A stretch of 64,000 bases of DNA, taken from NCBI GenBank assembly GCA_033964015.1, contig CM066920.1:12801912-12865911 (forward strand), in the 5' to 3' direction. This document shows positions 24,001 to 36,000 of this stretch, piece by piece. The notes beneath the pieces were generated by a model. The model had not been told where the DNA came from, did not search any database, and was given only the letters and a program-made list of their open reading frames with translations. Every line of letters starts with the position of its first letter. The stretch's first letter is position 1. Made by a program: the position numbers and the translations under genes. The DNA is from Scolanthus callimorphus (Eukaryota > Cnidaria > Anthozoa > Actiniaria > Edwardsiidae).

Positions 24001-27000
24001 TTTCAGGAAACACGTGACACAGTACATCGAAGGGGCTTTTTTGTGGCAGCTGTGTTTTCTGCGTTGTCAATCAAACCGTGTGAGCCAATGAGATCTTTGT
24101 CTAGATTCGCCTAGTGCAGTGGATTGGCTTCTTTCGCGACATGTCTCGCCAGGGAAGCCAAGCGTCTGCACTAGGAAAGGATCTGATTGGTACACACGGT
24201 TCGCATTGACTGACAACGCGGGAAAATTGCCAAACTTTACAAATTGACAACGGTGAGGTCGCGTGTTATCCGAAACAGCTGCAAACGTCTATGAAAGTGA
24301 TAGTGCTGAACCACTTCCACAGGCTCCTGTCGACTCGGAGGCATGGAATATTCACTGTAGTATTTGGAGACGCCTATCAGAAGGTGCCCTAGCGTTGCGC
24401 GAGATACACAGTGAATTTCTGCAGAAACCCATCCATGGGAAAAGCTGAATTTCCCGAGCACACGCATGGGAAGTGTTCGGAATTCACATGGATAGCCACG
24501 GGAAATCTGAACACTTCCCATTCTTCTACCATATAAAATCCAGCTTTTCCCGCGGATGGGTTTTTGCAGAAATTCCCTGTGATAGACCGAAACTTTTGAC
24601 AAACGCACCATCAGCGCACACAGAGTTACACTTAGCACCCAAGTTAGCTCAAGGGTCTGTGTCGAGTCTACTCACCTGATATTAGCGTTGGAACCTATAT
24701 CAGCGTCCGTAGCATAGGCCCGTCCGATCTTAGAGTTCTGAGCCACGCCCAGCTGTAACACAATGAAATATGGCGCACCGACAAACACAGGTTTGTTGTC
24801 ATTTCTGTCCAGCACTTCAACGTGTACAACAGCCTGTGCTACAGTCGCAGGCACGCTCTGATCACGTGCCTGAACCACCACTTGGTATTTATCAATAGTC
24901 TCCCGGTCCAGCTCGAACCCTGGTCGGATGCTGACGACTCCAGTGCTCGGCACAATGTCGAATAGTTCCGATGGGTTAATGATTGAATATGTGATGGTAT
25001 CACCGATGGGATAACCGAGGGCACGAACTGTCACGAGCTCTTTCCGAGGGCTCTGACCTTCACGAACAGAGGCCGAGTAGTTCTTCCGGCTGAACTTGAG
25101 ATCTCCGGAGGGCAGATTCTCACACCGGACACTAATACGCGCGTGCGACGAATGATTCCCATCATGCACCGAGACCTTCACTCGGTATGTGTTACGTTCG
25201 AGAAGTGACGGGTGTTTTACTGTCACCACCCCTGACAGGGGATCGATGGCAAATCTCTGCGTGTTGCCGCCATGAGCCAACGAGAACGTTAGATTAGCCG
25301 CGCTATCTCCATCAGTTGCTGTTACCATAGCAACCCTGGCGCCTAGGAACGAGGGTAAATAGACATTGGCGTGGTAGCTGGATGCGAAGAAGACTGGTGC
25401 GAGATCGTTGACGTCATCCACGTTGACTGTGACGTCAGCAAAGGCACTGAGTCGAGGCGAACCAGAGTCCGTCACTTTGACCTTGAAACGGTAGACGGGC
25501 GTGGCTTCATAGTCTAGAACCTGAAGGAGACAATGTGCACAAACGCCGTTAAATTTCCAATTTCCTATTGTCGTGAAGGTCGTCACATTTGCGATCAGCT
25601 GTCGGTGTGTAAGCTCAGTGGTCTGGTCTCCCTGTGTGCTGTACGGTGGCAATTCGACAGTATATTTTCAGAGCCCATCACTAGGAGAGAGATATCCCCT
25701 CAAAGACCGATTTATTTTTTGAACGGTTTTTCTTTGTTTTCACGCATCCATGACGATTCATCGAATGATGGTTTTGATGAAATAACGCAAGGAAAGGGTG
25801 CTCTACCCAGATTAGCTCTTATAGTTATGTAGGGCACCTGTGCCCAAATATGTAACAAAAATATTGAGGGCATTAAATAAATTTGACTTGACTTGGAATA
25901 TAGCGATTATCGCTGGGCCTGTGAGGTATAGCTATATGGACTATTCATACCGTGATAGGTCAGCAAAACAATACCATTATGTAGAAGAAATAAGACAAAG
26001 AAACTCGGTCTGTGAAAGGTAGTTGAAGTTGTGTGCTCTCAGCAATGGGCTCTTGTTCAAAAGATAGTGTTATCGTTGCCTTGACAACTGTGGACCGCCA
26101 AACCCCTATCTCACCTTCGCTGTAGTGATCGTACCAGTCGCAGGGTGTATAACGAACGCCTTTTTAGCACTGGCTTCGAGAATCTCATACGTCAGCTTGT
26201 TTTCTGTCACATCTCGATCCGAGGCCACCGTAATAAGAGCCTGGCCTCGTCCGTCTATAACCGCGGATCCCTGGGGCAAACCCTCTGTCACGTGACCGAC
26301 GAAGTGTGACCTCGCGAAGACTGGTGCGTTGTCATTTTTGTCGAGCACTTTGATGATAACTAGCGTGCTGGAATGCTGACCATCTGTGCTGGTGGCTTTC
26401 ACGCGCAGCTTGCAGTGAGTCATGAGCTCAGCATCAAAAGAAATCTATGGAAAAAGAAAATAAAGCGAAAAGTTTACTTTTACTTTTCTTAACAGTTACT
26501 GTAGCATCAAAATTAGAATTACAAAATGGACCTCCTCGGCTTGGGCGTAAAGTTTTCCCATTTCAGATCACGTGGCATTCCCTGAGCATTCTTTATTTCT
26601 TTTTCTGCTACGCATCGAAGGACATATGAATATTCAAATGAATGGAACGTGATCTGAAATGGGAAAACGTTACGCCCAAGCCGAGGAGGTCTATTGCGCC
26701 AGGCTCCTCGACCATTCTGGACTATGAACGTTTTCACAAAGCAAAATAACGACAGTGTTTTCAGCTTTCACAGTGTTCTTCCAACGGATTTACGCCTAAT
26801 TTTTTTGTTGGTACAAGGCGTAAAATAACGACGATTATTTCGTAATTTCGAGCCCTGCTTTATCATAAAATAAGACTAACGTCTTTATTAACAACTCGCT
26901 GTGTTACATAATATATGTATTTTAATGTAATTAATAAAGAAACTAATTACTGATATAAAAATTCAATGTCACCAGCCTAAAAAATAATCAACAACATCTA

Positions 27001-30000
27001 GATCATCTAGGTGCGCCATCATATATCATCGTCAATAACAATAATAACAACATGTTTTACGCCCGACCATGATTTTCATCATCATCAACCGTCACAACAA
27101 CATCATCGTCGTCGTTGTATCACCAACCTCAACACCAGCATCATATAACATGAAGAAAACCTATTTCGTGCCTCAAAGATATATTGTGCAACCTCGCTTG
27201 CAGTTTGTGTGCGTCTGTGAGAGTGTGGGTACGAGTGCGAGTGTTCTATATGACACTCATATAAATTATTTCCATGAAATCGGCTTCTGACAGTTAGCAG
27301 TTCCACAGTGGTCCGCAATTTAATAATTTTATGCCATTCGACAAACCATCTTATAGCCAAAGTGGCCTTGCTCCTTGCTTCCGGCCCTAAGGACGAAATT
27401 AGCTGCATGATCTTTTAGCATGCGATCGGAAAGTAATCTTGAGACTAAAATAGCGTATTTAGCATGCCTCGCCCGATGGAGCTAACCCATCTTAATAGCA
27501 ATGTGTTGTTGTAATATGTCAGCGCCTTTGAAATAACCACGAAATGGATTCCTGAGGGGAAAATTTAGACGAAGCAAAGCTGGTTTCTCGAATGGTGTTA
27601 TAAGCAAAATACAGCAGTGTACACAGATAAGACTGACATTTTATGATGTAAGGTGTGCATGGACGAATGGTGGTGCTGCTTAAATATTCAGGGGGTTTTC
27701 AATTTAAGAATTTTGCATGATGTGCAATTTTAGTTTTCACAACAGGAACACCTGTACTCAAATATTTTCTATTGAAATTTTGAACTTCAAGCTGTGTTAT
27801 TTCGTCAGGATAGGAACAGCATTCCTAGCAATTGTGAATTAACAACAGGACATGGATTGGTAATGCTATTGTGCTGTTGAACAAACTCAGACATGTTTGG
27901 GCAGAGGGCAAGGGGTCAGCGACAACTAGGGCCTGTGATGATCAAAATGAGTTGTGGTCTGAGTGTAGATCATGCAAGCACTAAAGGCGCGTCCATATAT
28001 AGAAAAGGTCGGCACAGAAATCTCTGTAGTAGAAATATTTCAAGCTAATATTCAATAAAGCAATGATAAAATATTGCTTTTGGGAAAACTCAGAAACGGT
28101 TTAAACAAAACTGCATAAGGGAGACCTAGACTTGGTAACTTTTTGTTGCTTTTTCTGTAGCGCTAGAAAACAGGTAGCTTGAAATAGAAAGGAATTTGTG
28201 CGTAGGAGGGCTACAAAATTTTAACGACCTATTGACAAAATCAAAACCAGATTTTTGCGCCCATGGAAAATGTTTCTTTGGTCACGAAAATGCCATTATT
28301 TTCCCATTGCCAAATATCCTTTTGTCAAAAGTCTTTTATGTGTGGTTCCGCAGCGATGGCTAAATACAAAAGCGTGTATTGCTGGGTGTGCTAAACGAAA
28401 TTAAATTTGCAGAAATTAGAAATTGTTTGGATGGCTGCTAATCTAATTATACAAATGACTCTAGATAGTATCTTCCAAAAAATCAACAAAATCGACTCGA
28501 TCGTAAAATTGATACTAGCAAATTCTATGAACGCTAGCCTTCTAGTGGCATCTAAATTTAGTAAAGTGTTCTTCTTCAGTCGGTGGAATAATATATATCT
28601 GCCCGACAAACGCCCGCCCTTTTCGTTTTTGAATGAAGAGCTTGACACTTCAGTTTTGGCGACAACAAGATAGCAAACTCAAAACTAGTCACCACTTTTT
28701 GGCGCTAAAAAAAATAAAAATTAGCTCAAGTAAATACGAGAACAAAAGAAAAATTTCAACAATTCAGAACTTGGATATTTAATTCTAAAGGAAATAATAA
28801 ACAAAGCCAAGTCGGCGAATTGTAAAAGAGAACGGGCCCTTCTTGAATCCCGAACTAATCTTACTTAATCCTCTCGCTCGTTCGCCAGTTGTTAAGACGT
28901 TCGGCCTTAGAATTCTTTCGCATTAAAACGCTGTAATTAATCTGATACTAATAACTATGTTATTGAAGCTATTCTTGTTAAAACAGTATGATATATTTCG
29001 TTTATTAATAGCGAAATCATGAAAACCCGAATTTTCACAAAGCAATATCAGAGCAATACTTCGTGTACCCTAAGGCAATGATAATAAAATGATAAAACTC
29101 AAACTCAAGCTTGTCATTAATCAATAAGGTTAAGACAATAAATCGTACTAATAATAATTCGCCTCGATGCACTGCTATTGTCTTTAAAATACGACCATTT
29201 TCCAAGCTTCTATAATTGCCCCTTTCCATAGCGAAAGAAAACAATGTTCTTCTAAAATCAAACGAGCATGTGCAAAATGACAATAAAAAGAGTCCTCTAT
29301 CTCAAGTGAGCTAAGAATTATGAATGGGAAATTTCCCAGGGAAAATCATTTAGCAAAGAAAACAGTCTGCCAAGTTGTAATTATTTATACTAATATACCC
29401 GCATTACAACACAAATCTGCAGCTACACGCAAGTTCTGCACGCAATCCGGGAATTAATCCCTGCCTAATAAAGAAACAGATAGCCCTAACACCGCAGGAA
29501 AATATGCTTTTGAATGTGACACATCTAGTACATGATTTAAACCACTAGACTAGCTGGAGCCTTTAGCAACGCCTGGGAGTTTTATGACAGAGAACAGATT
29601 TGTGGGGTTGATCATTTATGGGGTTATTACAGAGTCAGATTTTTTGCGGTTACTTCTATTACAGTTACAGAGCCTTAGGAGGTGATTAACAATATGTCAA
29701 GATATTAACACGAGCTGTGGTGAGATGAGGTTTGGCACTGCGCACTAAATGCTCAGTCATTAGGACAAGAGTATCGTAATGAGAAAGGCAAAAAGAAAGA
29801 GTGTACAAAATGCTCTTTTTAAACTAGTCAATGATCCTTTATCTCAACATCTTCTGTAAGAAAACGATGAAAGGAAAACGTTTCCGAACGTTTTATCAAC
29901 AAAGACTAGCAATTTATTGGCTTCCAATAACTATGTAAGACGAAAAAGAGTGTTTCTTGTTCTCAAGGTTCGTGCAAAAAAGTAAACAAGCAATGCTAAA

Positions 30001-33000
30001 ACAGACGACGAGACAAATTTATTTATCTCTATTTGCGTCTAGTTCTGCGTCTAGTCTGCAATCTTTTTCATTTTTTTCCTAGCTGACTCGCGTTATTTTA
30101 CTTTGTTTGTTACGTTAAATATTTTAGTTTTTCCCCTACCTTGCTGACAATAAGACCAGATTGCCGCTGCACAAGGAAGTACTTCCGACACATGCTCCTC
30201 CCTGGTGCCATCTCATAGACAGGCATAATCCCGTTATATAGCACTGTAACAATCCCTTGTTCCGGGGGGGAATTCTCGGGAATGGTCGCTTCGTACAAGG
30301 GCTTTTCGAAGAAGAACTTTTGAACTATGCCACGAACCTTAACCTGTGAAACACGTAAATAAATTCAGTGCAAAACGTTGCCAACATAGAGAGCGCTTTC
30401 ACAATGCAATTTCAAAGGAAAATAATTTTCCATGATTAACATGAAGCAACTTCAACTGATTTTTCAGGTCAAAGGACTTGGACTTTCAGACTTGATGCCT
30501 TGTACATCTAATTCCATAAACGTTGCTTTACATGAGTGACCACTAAACATTGACGCTCGGCGACCAAATAACAATTCCCAAAGCAGCTCCTTTTGAAATA
30601 GGTCTATACTACCCTACAATCTTTGGCATTTAAAGTTGAGTCAAATGCAGTCTACATTCAATCATATTAGCCTAACTAATGTTCGCTGTCCCTTCAATGT
30701 TGGCCTTAATAAAGAGCTTAAACATAGGGAGGGAGAAATCCGTGTGTTGGACCTGAAGTAACCCAAGCAATGTGTCTACAGATTGTAGCCTATACATAAC
30801 GTATTCCATTCTAAACTATCCATAATCTTAACTGCCCAAGAATCGAGATAGACCTACCTTAACATTAACTTGTGCTGCAAGGGGCGGGCTCCCACCATCA
30901 GCTGCTTGAATCTTAAACTTATATTCCTTCACATCCTGGCTCAATTTCCCACCAACCTTGACCACACCCGAGTTCTGGTCAACTGTTATAGACCCGTTCG
31001 CACCTCCACCGACTATAGAGTACTTCAGCTTAGCATTCACACCATCGTCTTCATCTCTAGCAATCACTTTCAGGATGGGTGTCCCAGCCTTAGCGTTGAT
31101 ATCTAATTCTCCTTCATATTTTGGCTTGACAAACTCTGGCTTGTGGTCGTTCAGGTCTTGTACTGAGACCACAACAGTGAAGAGAGTTTCCCTCTTGGGT
31201 AGACCACGGTCTGATGCCTTGATTGTAAGTACATGCTCTTTCATGTCTTCATAGTCTATGCCCTTCATGGTTAGAATTCTTCCAGTTGTGCCTTCAATCT
31301 TGAATAGCGATGCTGATTTGGGCTTGGCCGAGCTTATAATGTAGTAGTCCACTTCACCATTAACTCCTTCATCAGGATCAGTAGCTGTTATATAAAGATA
31401 AGAGTAAGTAAGGATGTGTTATCACAGACTCTTGTTATACCACTATACAACAAAGCTAAGCTATTGGCTTTTGTAAAACGTGTTGATCCACGTTTTACAA
31501 AAGGGGTTTGTTTTTCAAGGCCTCCAATTTTTTATATATTTTCCGATACGTTTGCTGTATTTGATAAATTTTTAATGTTGGCCCCCTTAATTTTGATGTC
31601 CGCCAACCCCTTTTGAAAGTTCCTTGATCTGCCCCTGGTTTCTAGTCTGAATAGCCATAAGGTTGCTAAAACCTAGTTTTGGGTTGTAAGGGGGAAGGGG
31701 GCATACATACCAAAAGCACCATCCCTGGTTCTGCTGACTTATTTTAAAAACAAGTTTGAAAACCCTGTGGAAAAAAGACATGCTGGTACTGACATGATCA
31801 CAAAGATTACCTTTTACAGTTGTGACAAGCGTCCCCTTGGCACAGTTCTCTGGCAGCACTGCACGGTACTCACGGCGATCAGGCTGAGGTGAGTTGTCAT
31901 TCACGTCCAGGATATTGACAGTTACAGGGACACTTGCAGAGTTAGTTCCATCTGTAGCCTCAACGGTGAGTGAGTATGAACTCCTCTCCTCCCGATCAAG
32001 ACTGTGTGCAACAGTTATAAAACCACCACTCCTGTCAATCATAAACTTGTTACCATGGTTACCAGAGGTAATGACATAAACGACTTGATCATTATCAGGG
32101 TCATCTGCACCAAGAGATGCAACAAAGCCACCTATTTCCAGATTTTCCTGGATTTCTGCTTGGTAGCTCTGTTCCCAAAAGCGAGGAGGATTCTTGCTTG
32201 GTAGGTTGCCTTCGACAATGTCAATTACAACTGTGACATTTTCTGTCAGTCTTGACTGGCCGTTATCAGCAGCCATAATGGTTAGATCATAGGAATCGCC
32301 ATCAGCAAGGGCAAAACTGGTGGAAATGATGCCACTCTGAGGATCAATGGTAAATTTCCCATGACTTGTGTCACTGACAATAGAGTATCGTAAGTCAGCA
32401 TTGCTACCAGCATCCTTATCTGTGGCAATAACCTGGAAGACACTGAAGGGATACACTGACTTTTTCCTGGCAAATGCATTTACAATGTATTGGCTGTCTT
32501 TGAAAAGTGGGGTATTATCATTCTCATCTGACACCTTCACTGTAAAGGTTACATCTGTGTTGACTGGAGGTGACCCCCCATCACTTGCTTGCACTGTCAG
32601 TTGGTATTCACTCTTATACTCCCTGTCCAGAGGCCGTGTGGTAGTGATAAGACCAGACACAGCATCAATAGCAAAGTTATTCTCCTCATTCCCTTTAGTG
32701 ATTGAATACCTTAGAAGGTTGCTGCTGGAGTCTGGGTCCTTAGCTGTTACCTGGACGACACTAGTACCTGATTGCTTGTTCTCGGCAACAACAGGGTAGT
32801 ATATGGAGGGTGCAAAGTATGGTGCCTCATCATTCAGATCATTAATATTAATCAAGACAGGGATATTTGTATGTAAGGGGTTGATTTCTCCATCTTTAGC
32901 TTGTACAGTCAACCAGTAGTGATCTGCTTTCTCATGATCTAGTTTCCCGCAGTTCTTATAGCTCCTGTATCAGGGTCAATAACAAACTTATCTACTCCCG

Positions 33001-36000
33001 TTCCATCAATAATTGCATATTTTAGATACCATGAGTCCTTATCAGTTGCTTTAGTTGATAGTACAACTGTGCCTTTGGATACATTTTCATCAATTGAAGC
33101 TTGGAGCATCAGGCCACCATCAAACACAGGTGCAAGGCTATTCTCATTTACATCAACCACATTGATAAACAGCTGCACACTTGTTGACAAGGGTGGGATT
33201 CCTTTATCCCTTACATAAACAGTTAGGTTGTAGTTTGACTTTCGCTCAAAGTCCAGACGTCGCCTTAGTCGTATCACCCCACTTTCAGAGTCTATCTTGA
33301 ATTTTCTTGTTCCATGTGGGAGGGAGTAATGCAATTTCCCACCCTTTCCTGAGTCAGCATCTGTCGCATGTATGCTGGTGACAACAGCATCTACCAACAA
33401 GTCTTCTGGCACACTGATATTAAACCATGATGGATTAATGACTGGAGCATTATCATTTATATCGAGCACATTAACAAGTACTTGTGTGGTTCCAATTTTC
33501 TGATGTCTTATAGAGCTGTCTAGAGCTTGCACAATGATATCATAATGGCTTTGTTCTTCATAGTCAAGTGAAGCAGCAACTGACACCACTCCAGATGTAC
33601 GATCCACTCTGAACTTCCCGCCAAAGTCATTAACGAGCTGGTATGTAATGAACCCATTTGTTCCCTCATCCTTATCAGTAGCATGAACATGAACAACTGT
33701 CTGCCCTATGGTGACATTCTCTGGTAGTTTCACTTCGTAAATGGGTTTATCAAACACAGGGCTGCAATCATTCACATCAGTGACTTTCACCTTGAGAATA
33801 GTGTATGCAGACTTTCGTCGCTTCCCGCAATCTATTGCAGAGATATTCAAGGCATAAAAAGCTGTAGTTTCCCTGTCAAGCGATGAGGCAACTGTAAGTT
33901 TTCCATTGTAAAGGTCAATACTAAAGACACTGTCCATATCGCCACTGACGATAGAATAGAGTACAAGTCCATTATAACCTTTGTCCTGGTCGGTGGCCAT
34001 TAATTGTGTTATAACACTTCCAACAGCAGCACCCTCAGAGACAGTAACACTTTGGTCATGTGACCTGAAGACAGGGGGATGCCGATTACGAAGCTTTGGT
34101 GGTACAAAGCTCAGAGGTTGCAAGTTTGAGTATGAGGATTGCTGTTGCTTGATCTTCATAGCTTTAGCATAGAGAGGCGAGTCCACACATGTGGTCTTCA
34201 CATGATTTTGTAGCCTCCTTGCTTGGCGACCACTAACAACCCTGATTTTTAGAATAACAGGATGGGTATCAGGAGATTCTTGGGTTCCATCAGACGCTTT
34301 GATGACAAGAGTGAACTCACGCTGAGCACGACGCAGACTCTTTGCAGTTCTTATTTCACCAGTGTCCACATCAAGTTTAAAACTATTTCCAGTGTTCCCA
34401 AATCGGACTTTGTATTTGAGACTTTCTTTGCTATTACTTATATCAATATCCACAGCTGTAACCTTGGTGATTAGCACACCAGGTGGCGCATCACGCCCAA
34501 CTAGAATATTACACTTAAATTGCTTCAGAACTGGTGCATTGTCATTTATTTCTTTAACCCTCATCTTGACTATTGTCTCAGCTTCACGTCGCATGGGTGT
34601 CCCAAAGTCAGAAGCTCGCACTTGAAGATTGATGTACTCTGGTAGGCCAGTATCACGATCCAGATTGGTTTTAGTGTGAATAACTCCAGTATCAGGTTCA
34701 ATTTCAAATGGCACTGGTGCTATGTTAGCAATGCTATAGCGCACTTTTCCATTGTCTCCCGAGTCCAAGTCAGTTGCACTTACAGTCAACACACCGGTGC
34801 CAGGCGTTAAATCCTCATAAAGGTCTTTTTATACTCTGAATCTTGAAATACGGGATCATGATCATTTGCATCCAGAATATTTATTACTATCGGAACAGTA
34901 GAGAGCTTTCTTGAGCCATGTGGCCCACCATCTAAAGCAGCCACCAAAAGATCAAACCTCCGTTTTGACTCAAAATCCAGCTCCCCCTTGGTCGAGATAA
35001 GTCCAGTGTTAGAGTTGATTTCGAACTTGCCAAGTTCATTCCCTCTAGTTATGGCATACACAATTTTTCCATTAGATCCAAGATCTTTATCTGTAGCAAA
35101 TACTCGTAACACAGGTGTGTGGACAGGCGCGAACTCGGAAACACTGGTCACATAGCGACTTTGATTGAATTCCGGCTTGTTGTCGTTTTGATCCTGGACA
35201 AAGACTCGTAAACTATAAGAACTATTTCTAACCGGGGTGCCCTTGTCGAACGCAGTGAGAGTTAAGTTGTATCCAAAGGGAGCTAATTCCCGATCCAATG
35301 GCTTGATAACCTCAATTGCAAATTCATTGGCAGAAGGTTTAATGCTAAAAGCCCCATCCAAATTTCCAGATGTTATCTGTAGGCGATCAATATCTCCATT
35401 TAGCCCTTTATCCGTGTCAGTCGCTTGAATGGTTGCATAAACAATCCCGCTTTTACCTTCCGTTACGTTAGGCAGCTGTGTTTTGACAATGATTTGTGGA
35501 TCAAACTGATTCACAGCTCGTACATTGACTATTAGCCGGCAATTTCGAGAGCTTTTCGGTCTCGAAGGAGGCAATGCTCTGTCGCGCGCAATGATGGTTA
35601 GTTGGTGCACGCGACGTGCAGAGGAATCCAGCTTGCGAGTCACAGAAACGACTCCAGAAAGAGGGTTAATTGCGAAGTAGGATGTTTTCTCTTTAAAAGA
35701 ATAATAGACTAGCCCGTTGGGTCCTACATCAGCATCCACGGCCCGTATTTGTGCAATTGAAGTGTGCAATGCAATGTCTTCTGGAACCGTCTCGAGATAA
35801 GATTTTTTGAGAAATATAGGCCGATTGTCATTTGAGTCGGCCACCGTAATGTTTATTCGAGTTCTGTCTAGTGTTCTTTTAGTCCTTTTATCTTGCACAG
35901 CAACAGTCAGGATATAATTATCAGTACTTTCTCTGTTTAAGCGTTTACTTGTTTTGATGTCCATAAAGATAAAGTCGGAGACTTGCCGGGAACTAACCGC

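Larger units (their letters stand above)
26445..30139. other. Intron 3 of the Fat-like gene (3.7 kb)
   Basis: The largest intron of the gene. Apart from the foldback at 26529-26691 and the dispersed repeat at 26742-26862 it is AT-rich sequence without recognised features. Phase 0 continuity between exons 3 and 4 and an unbroken cadherin repeat across the junction argue against a missed exon. Confidence 0.75.

Noticed and set aside
24237..24638. 133-codon minus-strand open frame in intron 5
   Set aside because: It largely covers the inverted repeats of the MITE at 24407-24581 and shows no domain.
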